Assembly: GCF_015709515.1 (NCBI RefSeq)
Contig: NZ_JADNQZ010000053.1
Location: 152,124-216,123 of the forward strand
DNA from: Methylocystis sp. H62
GTDB taxonomy: Bacteria; Pseudomonadota; Alphaproteobacteria; Rhizobiales; Beijerinckiaceae
Direction: 5' to 3'
DNA: 64,000 nucleotides
Shown: positions 17,372-25,955 of the stretch, piece by piece
Position numbering within the stretch: position 1 is the stretch's first letter
Layout of the letters: every line of letters begins with the position of its first letter
Program-made: the position numbers and the translations under genes
The notes under the pieces: model-generated
Database searches by the model: none
What the model saw: only the letters and a program-made list of their open reading frames with translations
Told to the model about the DNA's origin: nothing

Positions 17372-19372
17372 TCAATTCCGCGCACCTGCCTTTACGGAGC
17401 GCGCGCCTTCTCTCGCCTTGCGATCGAAGTCGTCGCGACGCTTCTCGAAGAGGAGCGTCAGAAAGATGAACCCGACGATCGTCACGACGAATCCCGCGAG
17501 CAGCGCCCAAAAGGGCGCGACGCCATTGGCCAAGGGCTTCGCCACGCCGAGCCAGGCGCCGTAACTCCAACAGGCGGCGCTGATTGAGGATGCGAGCAAC
17601 ATCGGTCCTCTTTCGCCTCGCTGGAATTTCGGCAAGGCGAAACGACGCATGGTTTGCGTCGCAGCGAGCCAGACGCAAATCAGCGTCCCTTTGGCCCACA
17701 GTTTGGGGTTTGTGAGATAATTGAGGCCGGAAAGCGCGATTCCAAGTCCGATGATCGCGAAGCCAGACGCCCACAATTGCCAGTCGGCCGACCGGATGAT
17801 CCGCGCCCAACGAGATTCGTAGCCGCCGAAGAACAAGGACCGATAGGCGTCGACGACGTGAACGCCGCCGCCGGCGAAGGCGAAAGCGTGCCAAAGCGCG
17901 GCGAAGGACAGCAGGATTTTCGGCGCGAGCGAATCATCGACGGCGACTTGCGACGCCGTGCTTTCTTTCACGACCGTCAGCGTCTGCGCCGCCGCCGGAG
18001 ATGCGCCGATCAGGAACAACAGCACGCCTGCCGCCATGCAGAGGGCCAATGTGCGTGGGACGCCAAGATCGAAACGAAACAGCGCGAGCGCCGCGCCGAT
18101 CGCCAGCAAAAGCGCCAGAGGATCGACGCTCGAAGGCGTGGGAACTTCGAAGGAGAAGCCGAGGCCTTGAACCAGAGCGACCTCGCGAAACAGCGCGTGG
18201 ATCGAAAACCAGAGCGCGAGATTGAGAATGACGCCGACGACGGCCGCCGTGATCGTCGTCAGCGCTCCGGCGAGCGCCTTGTCGCCGCGCAGCTTTTCGA
18301 CATAGGGCGCGCCGAGAAAAATCCATAAAAAGCAGGGAGCGAATGTCACCCATGTCGTCAGCAGGCCGCCGAGCGCGCCGGCGAGGAGCGGCGGCAGGAC
18401 GCCAGGTTGCCGATAGGCGGCAAGAAACCCTACGAATTGCAGCACCATCACCAAGGGGCCGGGCGTGGTTTCGGCCATGCCGAGGCCATCGAGCATCTCG
18501 CCGGAACGCAGCCAGTGGAAATTGTCCACCGCTTGCTGCGCGACATAGGCAAGCACCGCATAGGCGCCGCCGAAGGTCACCATGGCCATCTTGCTGAAAA
18601 AGACGGCGATCTGGCTAAAGACATTGTCGGGACCGAACGCCAGCAAGAGGGCCGCGACGGGGACGAGCCATAGCAACAGCCAAACGCTCGCGATTTTCAA
18701 TGGATACGGGGTTGATGGCCTCGCATGGCGGGGGAGCGTATCGCCGAGCAGGCTGTCGCCGTCCGTATCCTTCGCCGCTCCGCGGTCGCCGCTGGAAAAT
18801 TGCGTCAAATGCGCCCGCCCACTGAAATAGCCGATGAATCCCGCCGCGAGAATGATGAGCGGAAAGGGCGCGTCGAAAAAGAAGATCGCGACGAAGGCGG
18901 CGGCCGCCAGCCCTTGCAGCAGGCGGTTCTTCAGCGCCCGCTTTCCGATCCGGGTCACCGCCTGGACGACAATCGCCAGCACGGCGGCCTTGAGACCGAA
19001 AAACGCCGCGACGACAAACCCCACCTTGCCAAACAGCGCATAGACGACAGAGAGCGTCATGATCGCCGCCGCTCCCGGCAGCACAAACAGCCCACCGGCC
19101 ATGACGCCGCCGAACGTTCCATGCATTAGCCAGCCGACATAGGTCGCGAGCTGTTGCGCCTCGGGGCCGGGCAGCAACATGCAATAGTTGAGCGCGTGCA
19201 GAAATCGGCTTTCCGACAGCCAGCGCCTTTCCTCGACCAGAACCTTGTGCATCAGCGCGATTTGTCCGGCGGGCCCGCCGAAACTCAGCAAGGCGATCCG
19301 CGCCCAGACACCGAAGGCTTCGCGCGGAGAGACGCCATGATCCGCGTCTTGGACTTTCACCGGCGCGTTCAT
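17372..19372 (-). CDS. chrA: Chromate efflux transporter ChrA with extra C-terminal membrane domain
   Basis: A 666-residue membrane protein. Residues 10 to about 440 are a two-half long-chain chromate ion transporter: each half has the family motif, FGGPAGQIALM in the first and FGGAYAVLAYVAQQ in the second, with PGP motifs (LPGPEAQQ and TPGPLVMV). After a hydrophobic helix and ASPAAAQ comes an extra region of about 190 residues with four or five membrane segments, not part of standard ChrA. The ATG at 19372 overlaps the chrB stop by four bases. The protein exports chromate using the proton motive force; the extension may be a fused partner. Confidence 0.9.
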   Translation of the reverse strand: MNAPVKVQDADHGVSPREAFGVWARIALLSFGGPAGQIALMHKVLVEERRWLSESRFLHALNYCMLLPGPEAQQLATYVGWLMHGTFGGVMAGGLFVLPGAAAIMTLSVVYALFGKVGFVVAAFFGLKAAVLAIVVQAVTRIGKRALKNRLLQGLAAAAFVAIFFFDAPFPLIILAAGFIGYFSGRAHLTQFSSGDRGAAKDTDGDSLLGDTLPRHARPSTPYPLKIASVWLLLWLVPVAALLLAFGPDNVFSQIAVFFSKMAMVTFGGAYAVLAYVAQQAVDNFHWLRSGEMLDGLGMAETTPGPLVMVLQFVGFLAAYRQPGVLPPLLAGALGGLLTTWVTFAPCFLWIFLGAPYVEKLRGDKALAGALTTITAAVVGVILNLALWFSIHALFREVALVQGLGFSFEVPTPSSVDPLALLLAIGAALALFRFDLGVPRTLALCMAAGVLLFLIGASPAAAQTLTVVKESTASQVAVDDSLAPKILLSFAALWHAFAFAGGGVHVVDAYRSLFFGGYESRWARIIRSADWQLWASGFAIIGLGIALSGLNYLTNPKLWAKGTLICVWLAATQTMRRFALPKFQRGERGPMLLASSISAACWSYGAWLGVAKPLANGVAPFWALLAGFVVTIVGFIFLTLLFEKRRDDFDRKAREGARSVKAGARN

Positions 19373-20196
19373 GGCGCTTTCCCCGCCTTGGTCGCGGGCC
19401 AGCTGTGCGGCTCGTCCGTGGCGTCGCGTTGCCAACGATAAAAGGCGTCGTAGAGGCGCATTCCGCCTTCGAGCTGTTCGAGATCGTCGGTATACGTGCG
19501 AGAGAGGCCGAGCGACGCGGCCAGCAGGCCCGCCGCTTCCGGGGCGAGATCGAGCCGCGCCGTGTCGGCGCCGCGAACGATCACGGCGAGCTTTCGCAGG
19601 GGTTCAATTTCAAGGTCCCACTCGTCGAGCATCGTATCGAAGGTGCAGCGCTCGCCGCGATGGCTCCAGAATGCGCCGTCGATATCGAAGGGCGTGGCGG
19701 AAAAGCGTTCCGCCACGCCTTGAACGTCCGCCGCCGAGACGAACAGAAACACGGCGTTTGGATCGACGAAGCGTCGAATGAGCCAGGGACAGGCGATGCG
19801 ATCGACCTTCGGACGCGAACGCGTGACCCAGACCGTTCGTCCCCGCGCGTCGCGGGGCGGCAGTTTCGCCCCCGGGACAAGCGGCCGCTTCGCCTGCGCC
19901 CATTCGAAATGGCCGCCGGTCAGGAGATCGGCGGACGAGGCGCGGGCGCATCTCAGCCATGCCGCGACGCCAGCCCCGAGAGCGCCGCCATCCTGATCAA
20001 TGACGACCACAGCGCGCTCGGCGAACGCGCCGCTCCATTGCCCGACGGAATCCGCCGCGCACCGAACGGCGCCGGGAATGAAGCGCGGATCTGCTCTCCA
20101 TTCGTCGTCGACGCGAACGTCGATCAGCGTGGGGCAGTGGGCGACGCCGATGAGACGCGCGAGCTTTTCAGGAGAGATCGTGTTGATCGACGACAT
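19369..20196 (-). CDS. chrB: Chromate resistance protein ChrB with rhodanese-like domain
   Basis: A 275-residue protein. The first 110 residues form a rhodanese-like domain (LIDVRVDDEWRADPRFIPGA), in which the usual active-site Cys region is WLRCARASSADLLTGG. The rest is the ChrB C-terminal domain with GRTVWVTRSRPKVDRIACPWLIRRFVDP. ChrB proteins sense chromate and control the chr operon or are needed for full resistance. I chose the ATG at 20196, where the rhodanese domain begins; the frame is open further to 20286. It is the first gene of the minus-strand chrB-chrA-chrC operon, so the promoter should lie at about 20200-20320. Confidence 0.88.
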   Translation of the reverse strand: MSSINTISPEKLARLIGVAHCPTLIDVRVDDEWRADPRFIPGAVRCAADSVGQWSGAFAERAVVVIDQDGGALGAGVAAWLRCARASSADLLTGGHFEWAQAKRPLVPGAKLPPRDARGRTVWVTRSRPKVDRIACPWLIRRFVDPNAVFLFVSAADVQGVAERFSATPFDIDGAFWSHRGERCTFDTMLDEWDLEIEPLRKLAVIVRGADTARLDLAPEAAGLLAASLGLSRTYTDDLEQLEGGMRLYDAFYRWQRDATDEPHSWPATKAGKAP

Positions 20197-20388
20197 GATG
20201 CGCCCTTGGTGGAAAAATCCCCGGACGCGATTCTTGGGCATGTCGCCTCGTGGGGAGATCGCTTCCCCATGGGGCGTAGAATACACCGATCGCGGTCCCC
20301 GATGTCAACAGCACGCGCGGCGGCGGCGCGTGAAACGCCGCCCTGCAAGCCAGCGACTTGCTCGCTCAAACCGACGCATCGACCTAAA

Positions 20389-20694
20389 ATGTCCAGCTTG
20401 AAGATCGTCTTCGCCGCTGCCGCGCTACTGATGGCGGCGAACGGCGCGTTCGCCGATCCTCTCATTCGAGGCGTCAAGGCGAGGAGGACGCATACATCGC
20501 CGCCGCCGGCTCAAGCCGCCGACAACGGCCATTACGTCCCGTATGTGGTCGGCGTCGACGGCAAGAAATATCCGATCATGGAAATTCCTGGGAGCGTGAC
20601 AGTCATTCCACGACAGGTCATCGACGATCAGCAAGCCACGACGCTCGGCGACGCCTTGAGAAATGTTTCAGGCGTCACAGTCCGCGGCCGCTGA
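20389..20694 (+). pseudogene. TonB-dependent receptor, N-terminal fragment
   Basis: Some 101 residues: a signal peptide (MSSLKIVFAAAALLMAANGAFA), a linker, and the beginning of a receptor plug domain (IPGSVTVIPRQVIDDQQ, LGDALRNVSGVTV) ending at once in a stop. The beta-barrel and most of the plug are gone. It is oriented away from the chr operon. The other large receptor piece in the window (53709-55748, opposite strand) lacks just this part and resumes at SGVYVN, but the two need not come from one gene. Confidence 0.75.
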
Positions 20695-20842
20695 TACGAA
20701 GCCCTCCCAAGGCTTGCGCCTTGTTCCCTATCCAATGCACTGCGCACGATTTGCGGTGCTACCAGGTCGCTGGGATTCCACTCGCCACCACTATGGCGGT
20801 GGTGGGAGGCGCGACCGTTCGACTTTTGTCACGGAGATCCGC

Positions 20843-21319
20843 ATGCTAATCTTCGGCATCGTGTTCAACGGTATCGGCCTCGGATTTTTCTGTTGGCTGC
20901 TGTTCGCGCTTGCAACCCATGCGCTGCCGGTCTTCGTCGCCGTCACGATTGGTCTTGCCGCATTTCACGGCGGCGCGGGTCCGGCGGGCGCGATTATGGT
21001 CGCCCTGGTCTGTGGCGTCGTCAACCTCTTTGTTGGTCAAATTGCGTTCGCGACGGCGCGCTCGCCGCTGATCCGCGCGGCAATCGCGACGCTTTTCGCC
21101 GCGCCGGCTGTCGTCGCGGGCTATCACGCAACTCTTGGCCTCGGCCGCTTGGGAACGTCATCGCACGTTTGGCAACTGACCTTTGCCGTCATCGGCGCGA
21201 TCGTTGTTGGCGCAACGGCTTGGGCGCGCATCAGCCTCTACGCCACTGCCAACTTCGAACAGCGGCTCGCGGCAAGCCTGGATCATGTCCCCCGCATGCC
21301 GGCAATCAGGAATCGGTAA
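20843..21319 (+). CDS. Small integral membrane protein of ICE backbone
   Basis: A 158-residue protein with four hydrophobic segments (from GIVFNGIGLGFFCWLLFALA through AIVVGATAWARI) and a short soluble tail. GGAG precedes the ATG at 20843. Proteins of this look recur beside DUF736 genes in related elements, and I infer it belongs to the backbone, but no function is known to me. Confidence 0.65.
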   Translation: MLIFGIVFNGIGLGFFCWLLFALATHALPVFVAVTIGLAAFHGGAGPAGAIMVALVCGVVNLFVGQIAFATARSPLIRAAIATLFAAPAVVAGYHATLGLGRLGTSSHVWQLTFAVIGAIVVGATAWARISLYATANFEQRLAASLDHVPRMPAIRNR

Positions 21320-21876
21320 GCTCGCCGCAACTCTTCTCCTGAACGCAGATCCCGGCGAAATCTCATCCGCGAATGCGACGCCGAAGATTTGCGACGCTCG
21401 GCGACGTTTTCACCGGGCGGACCCCTTCGGAGACTCACGAAGAGCGCCGTGACAGGCGTTCGAGTCGTTGTCCGTCAGGAACCCGGCGATTCGCCGCCCC
21501 GCCATTTGCTTCCGATTGCTTCTTTTCCTTCGCCTCGAGCGACAGACTTCTTGCGCAGGTGTTTGCGCCAGCGCCACTTCTCCTTGTTGACGATGCTGTC
21601 CGAACCAATGCGACCATTGCAGCCTCTCTTTTGGCTTGATCTGGCCGAAGGACGGCTGCGCCTCGATCGCCTGAGACGCAACGGCGGAACTGCGACTTTC
21701 TTCCCCTGACGCCTTCGGCGTCATTCCTCGCGGTACAAGAAACTCGCTTTTCCGCCGTCCTCCGCTCTGCTTCGGCCCGTGGGCGGGTGCGTCGCCGATC
21801 GCCTTCGTCCTGTTGATCGCCATCGAGGCCGCGATGGGCGCGGGCTCGAAGACAGAAAATCTTGAGGAGAACCACC
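21320..21876. promoter_or_regulatory. Long leader region before the DUF736 gene
   Basis: About 550 bases in which I see no gene. A perfect TGACGCC-TTC-GGCGTCA hairpin lies at 21707-21723. From about 21750 on, blocks (CCGCCGTCCTCC, CTTCGGCCC, TCGCCATCGAGGCCGCGA) resemble those before the DUF2493 gene. The end holds the ribosome binding site GAGGAGA. Confidence 0.4.
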
Positions 21877-22200
21877 ATGGCGAACATCGGCTCATTCAAA
21901 AAGTCCGGCAACGAGTTCCAGGGCGAGATCGTGACGCTCAGCGTCCAAGCCAGAGGCGTCCGCATCGTCCCCGAAGCCAACCGGACCAACGACAACGCGC
22001 CGAGCCACCGCGTGTATATCGGTCGAGTCGAGGTGGGAGCCGCGTGGTCGAAACGTTCGACCGAAGGCCGCGATTATCTCTCGGTCAAACTCGACGATCC
22101 GAGCTTCAACGCTGCGATCTACGCCAACCTCTTCGACGACGAAGACGGCGAATGTTACACCCTCATTTGGTCGCGCGGGCGCAAGGCCAACGGCGACTGA
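21877..22200 (+). CDS. DUF736 family protein
   Basis: A 107-residue protein of the DUF736 family, small plasmid and ICE proteins with an all-beta, single-strand-binding-like appearance. The family start MANIGSFKKSGNEFQGEI, the block YIGRVEVGAAW and the end YTLIWSRGR are intact. GAGGAGA lies 7 bases before the ATG at 21877, and a strong terminator follows. The role is unknown; genomic context ties it to DNA maintenance of the element. Confidence 0.9.
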   Translation: MANIGSFKKSGNEFQGEIVTLSVQARGVRIVPEANRTNDNAPSHRVYIGRVEVGAAWSKRSTEGRDYLSVKLDDPSFNAAIYANLFDDEDGECYTLIWSRGRKANGD

Positions 22201-22215
22201 ACGAACCGCCGCCAA

Positions 22216-22250
22216 AGTCCCGTCCGAGACATCGGGCGGGGCTTTCGTTT
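22216..22250 (+). terminator. Rho-independent terminator after DUF736 gene
   Basis: A 12-bp stem (22216-22227 with 22232-22243, containing G-U pairs) closes a GACA loop and is followed by TTTCGTTT. It sits 16 bases behind the DUF736 stop codon. Confidence 0.8.
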
Positions 22251-22340
22251 GCGTGCTGCCTGGCCCCGCTTTTCACGCGCTCCAGCTCGCATGACATTGC
22301 AAGGCCAGAGAAATTAAAAAAAATGTTCTGCGCGCGCCGT

Positions 22341-22721
22341 TCACAATCCACGCATTTTCTGCTTTCGGGATTTCGACGGAGTCTCCGCGCCACGTTGGTT
22401 CGACTTGACCGAACGCTTCTTGTCGCCTGCGCCATCCGCGACCTTGTCGCCGTCGCCCAAGACCCCTTCGCCTTTTGCGGCTGAGGTCGCGCCAGCGACT
22501 CTTGCGGTTCGAGCCGGCTTGCGAAGCAGATCGGCAGCTTCGAGACCGAGCTCCCGAGCCAGCCGATCGACGACGTCGATGCTGGCTGCATAAACGCGTC
22601 GTTCAATCGAGCTGATATAGGTGCGATCGATTTCCGCCCTATGGGCGAGTTCCTCCTGTGACAGGCGTTGCGCCTGCCGACATTTCCTCAGGTTGAGCGC
22701 CAAAACCTCCCGAATGTCCAT
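22341..22721 (-). CDS. XRE-family helix-turn-helix regulator
   Basis: A 126-residue protein with a Cro/CI-type helix-turn-helix at residues 7-65 (LNLRKCRQAQRLSQEELAHR, DRTYISSIERRVY, LARELGLEAADLL) and a basic, disordered C-terminal tail. It is transcribed against the backbone genes and faces the DUF2285 genes divergently, so it may repress them. In related ICEs a regulator of this kind occupies the same position. Confidence 0.85.
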   Translation of the reverse strand: MDIREVLALNLRKCRQAQRLSQEELAHRAEIDRTYISSIERRVYAASIDVVDRLARELGLEAADLLRKPARTARVAGATSAAKGEGVLGDGDKVADGAGDKKRSVKSNQRGAETPSKSRKQKMRGL

Positions 22722-22971
22722 GAACGCGAGAGGAACGACTTGTCGAGTATTCTACCACGGAGTATTCTCTACAAACTATCGGCGACAGGACCGAAATCTT
22801 ATGTTCTCGGCGGCGAGTCGCTTCGATTCATTTTTCCGTCGGCGTCAAGAACATGGCTCGGCGACGAGCGAGCACAGCCGGACGGATTTCGGACGCCGAA
22901 TTCGGCAGTGCGTCGACGCATTCAGGCCGCATTTGTTAACTTACGGCAAACTTTCTGCATAGAATGTCAAC

Positions 22972-23274
22972 GTGGCGGCGAGTCGTTTGAGGAATGCTAA
23001 ATCCGTGGACCCTGCAAATTCCCATCCGATTGCCGACGCCGCTCCTTCCGACGAGCATGTCACCGACTACGACCGTGTTCATTTCAAAGTTTACTTGAGG
23101 ATGCTCGACGCAGCCAAGGAAGGGGCGGCATGGGAGGAAGTCTCAAGCATTCTGCTCGGCATCGACCCGCTTCGCGAACCCGTCCGAGCCAAACACGCTT
23201 ATGAAACGCATCTTGCTCGCGCGCGATGGCTGGCGAACGAGGGATATAAGGATTTACTGGCAGGTCCCGCCTGA
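22972..23274 (+). CDS. DUF2285-like small protein
   Basis: A 100-residue protein from a GTG at 22972. The region DYDRVHFKVYLRMLDAAKEG followed by EVSSILLGIDP and HLARARWLANEGYKDLL matches the alpha-helical DNA-binding-like pattern of DUF2285 proteins in ICEs. It lies divergently to the XRE regulator gene and before a larger DUF2285 gene that is frameshifted. The start codon is not certain, since an ATG is lacking and the ribosome binding site is weak. Probable role: a small transcription factor of the element. Confidence 0.6.
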   Translation: MAASRLRNAKSVDPANSHPIADAAPSDEHVTDYDRVHFKVYLRMLDAAKEGAAWEEVSSILLGIDPLREPVRAKHAYETHLARARWLANEGYKDLLAGPA

Positions 23275-23519
23275 CAGGTTTCAGCCGAAGCGCTCCTTTG
23301 GGGCCAGGAGCGCTTCAAGGCGCGCACCGCTGCTTGTCCCCACACTCAGCGCCACGGCGTGACCGATGGCAATCTTCGAAATTTCTCTCTGCGTCAATGT
23401 GCGGCAATTGGGCGCCTGAACCCGGCATGACGTTATGCCTGCCAAAAAATCCAGGGCCGCGGGTTATCGACAAGATTTTCTCGATACTGAAGCTCGGCCA
23501 CTCTTTCGCGAGAAAATCC

Positions 23520-24261
23520 ATGATCGATGCGGATTGGCGCTCTCCGGGCGCATATGACTATTTGGACAATTTGAACTGGCCCTCCATCGCTTGGGAATGC
23601 TTACGGCGCGACAAAGAATATCACGCCGACTACGCCAACTCTCGATTTCGAGCCGCTATGGACGCCGGCGTCGCCGGCGCCCAGCGGCGCTGGGGGTTGC
23701 GATTTCGCGGTAGACCCTACGCTCGGCGCGAATGAAGCCGATATTTTCTGGCTTCCCGAAGCGCGCGCGAGCGCCGTCATTCTTGTGCCAAGTCCAACAA
23801 ATGCCGGCGAGTTGAGATTCTCGCCGTCGGATTGGCCAGACCTGCATACGCGGCTGCGCGTGAATGACGGCGAACACCTCATCGTCGGAACAGGCCGCAA
23901 CCAATATCAACTGTGGCTACCCGATCCGCCGCGCGAGGGAGAACCGCTCGCGGCCGTCGTTCCGCAGGACAAGACGGCGCTGCATCGCGCCGAGGCGGCG
24001 ATGCATTTCTGGCGCTTCACGAGGGGCCATGCGAAACCGGCTGCAGCCTTGCGTGACGTCCGCCTCGTCAACACGCTCCGTGCGCTCGACGGCCATTTGA
24101 GCGGCGCGTCCTACCGCGTCATCGCCGAATGCCTGTTCGGATCGGCGCGAGTCGACGCCGAGCCGTGGAAATCCTCGTCCGTTCGCGACGCGACAATTCG
24201 ACTCGTGCGCAATGGCGTGGCGCTGATGCGCGGCGGCTATCGCAAATTCCTGCGCAAATAG
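23520..24261 (+). pseudogene. DUF6499/DUF2285 regulator, frameshifted
   Basis: The N-terminal part from the ATG at 23520 reads MIDADWRSPGAYDYLDNLN and AWECLRRDKEYHADY, the DUF6499 pattern, then ends after WGLRFRGRPYARRE. Reading resumes one base later with AVDPTLGANEADIFWLPEA and continues through a DUF2285 C-terminus (ASYRVIAECLFG, VRDATIRLVRNGVALMRGGYRKFL) to 24261. Removing one T from the TTT at 23702-23704 joins the two parts into a full-length protein of about 246 residues. These are DNA-binding-type proteins of ICE backbones, so the lesion may affect control of the element. Confidence 0.72.
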
Positions 24262-24417
24262 CCGTCGGCTTCAATTGCGGCGCCGCTTCGCGCATTCGGG
24301 GGTGGCGAAATTCGCCTCCCAATCTTCGCCATCCCCCCTGCCGGAATTTCTTCGCCAAAGTGATCGACGACAGCCGCCGATGTTCGGTGGCGCGCCTCGA
24401 CTCGCCAAGGCTCGCCG

Positions 24418-24702
24418 ATGTCCGCCGCCATGACCGATCTGCCGCCACGCTTTCTGCGCACGCCCGAAGCCGCGCGTTTTCTGGGGCTATCCGGCCGAAC
24501 TCTGGAAAAGCACCGCACTTACGGCACGGGGCCGCTCTACTCGAAACTTGGCGGCCGCGTCGTCTATCGACTTGAGGATTTGCAGGCCTGGGCGGCGCGC
24601 GGCGCCAAAGCGTCGACCTCCGATCCGGGGGTCGGAACGGTGCTGCCGGCGAGACGCCAAGCGCCGAACGGCGCCGCCGCCACGCTTCCCGATCGCCGTT
24701 GA
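24418..24702 (+). CDS. AlpA/MerR-like helix-turn-helix protein
   Basis: A 94-residue protein with a winged helix of the excisionase type: FLRTPEAARFLGLSGRTLEKHRTYGTGP followed by KLGGRVVYRLEDLQAW. The C-terminal tail is disordered. It lies 13 bases before repA in the same direction, as in many related elements, where it may control repA or take part in excision. The ATG at 24430 is an alternative start. Confidence 0.82.
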   Translation: MSAAMTDLPPRFLRTPEAARFLGLSGRTLEKHRTYGTGPLYSKLGGRVVYRLEDLQAWAARGAKASTSDPGVGTVLPARRQAPNGAAATLPDRR

Positions 24703-24715
24703 ACGGACATCGATC

Positions 24716-25639
24716 ATGTCCACGACACGGCGCCCCAGCGGCGAACTCGTTAAGCTCAGCCCGTTTCGCTGCGTCCCGGCCGATATCGCGCCGCGCGACG
24801 TGCAGGACCTCATGGCCTATCCGTTCTTCAGCCTCGCCAAATCACCACGCGTCACCCCGATCGACTTCCGCATGGGAGAGCTGAGCATTCGCGTCGACGC
24901 GACGCCCGAATATGGCATGGCGACGATCTGGGACGCCGATATTTTGATCTGGGCCGCCTCTCAGATCATCGCGGCGCGCAACGCCGGTCGCGACACGTCG
25001 CGCCTGATGCTGGCGACCCCGCGCGAAATCCTCACCTTCATCGAACGCGGAACATCGGCCCGGGATTACGATCGATTTCGAGCCGCGCTCGATCGCCTGC
25101 AGTCCACCACCATCGAAACATCGATCCGCCAGCCGACGGAACGTTGGACGCGCCGCTTTTCCTGGATCAACGAGTGGAAGGAGCGAGCCGATGCGAACGG
25201 CCGCCCTCTCGGCGTCGAACTCGTTCTGACCGATTGGTTCTATCGCGCCGTGCTCGACAAGAACCTCGTGTTGTCGATCGACCGGGCGTATTTCGCGCTG
25301 ACCGGCGGCCTCGAGCGCTGGCTCTATCGCATCGTGCGCAAGCACGGCGGGCGTCAGAAGGGCGGCTGGTCGTTCGAACTCGATCATCTTCACCTCAAAT
25401 CCGCGAGCCTGTCGCCGTTCAAGCGCTTTGCATTCGAACTGCGCGACATCGTTCGACGCCAGCCGCTGCCCGGCTATGCGTTGATGATCGAGCGCAATTC
25501 ACGCGGACGCGAGTGTTTGGTGTTCAAGCCGGCGGAGTGTGGCGCGCAGATAGATATGCGCCTTGCGCCCACCATGAAGTCGCGCAGTCCAAAATCCGTT
25601 CGCCGCAAGCCTGTGAATAACCCTGTGGATAAGCGGTGA
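24716..25639 (+). CDS. repA: RepA-type replication initiator
   Basis: A 307-residue initiator protein of the RepA family with winged-helix character. It begins with LVKLSPFRCVPADIAPRDVQ and holds the block SLAKSPRV, a central LATPREILTFIERGTSARDY, and a second domain around EWKERADANGRPLGVELVLTDWFYRAVLDKNLVLSIDRAYFALTG split by short loops. Two DnaA-box-like sequences lie within its last codons and three 15-bp iterons follow directly, which supports a true replication role. In ICEs such proteins let the excised circle replicate. Confidence 0.85.
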   Translation: MSTTRRPSGELVKLSPFRCVPADIAPRDVQDLMAYPFFSLAKSPRVTPIDFRMGELSIRVDATPEYGMATIWDADILIWAASQIIAARNAGRDTSRLMLATPREILTFIERGTSARDYDRFRAALDRLQSTTIETSIRQPTERWTRRFSWINEWKERADANGRPLGVELVLTDWFYRAVLDKNLVLSIDRAYFALTGGLERWLYRIVRKHGGRQKGGWSFELDHLHLKSASLSPFKRFAFELRDIVRRQPLPGYALMIERNSRGRECLVFKPAECGAQIDMRLAPTMKSRSPKSVRRKPVNNPVDKR

Positions 25640-25800
25640 AAACGCGCGTGCTATCAGGAACTCGCGCCACGTGCCATCAGGAACCTTTGGCGCGTGCTAT
25701 CGGGAACCAGAATCGCACACAACTCTCTCTATTAGAGCGCGAAACAGCGCGCCTAACTTATTCTAACAGTGAATCTAACTTTTTTGTTTTGGCTGTCGAT
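25612..25800 (+). other. Probable replication origin: DnaA boxes, iterons, AT-rich tract
   Basis: TGTGAATAA (25612-25620) and TGTGGATAA (25624-25632) match the complement of the DnaA box TTATNCACA. Three iterons follow: CGTGCTATCAGGAAC at 25647-25661, CGTGCCATCAGGAAC at 25670-25684 and CGTGCTATCGGGAAC at 25693-25707, each exactly 23 bases after the last. An AT-rich stretch comes next, from about 25720 to 25800. This is the layout of an iteron origin behind its initiator gene. Confidence 0.72.
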
Positions 25801-25955
25801 AAGGCGAAGGCCAAACGTTCCTGCCTCATGAAGCGAAGCCGGAAAGAGGAAGTTTCCCTTCGCTCTTCGGCCATGGATACCGTTGCAACGGCGCCGTTCT
25901 TCGCGAGCGAGCGCGGCTCCCGACAAATCAAAACTCGCCACAACGGAGACGCGTC

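Noticed and set aside
19405..20694. 429-codon plus-strand open frame across chrB
   Set aside because: Opposite chrB it is a shadow; only the last 101 codons, from the ATG at 20389, look like protein, a receptor N-terminus.
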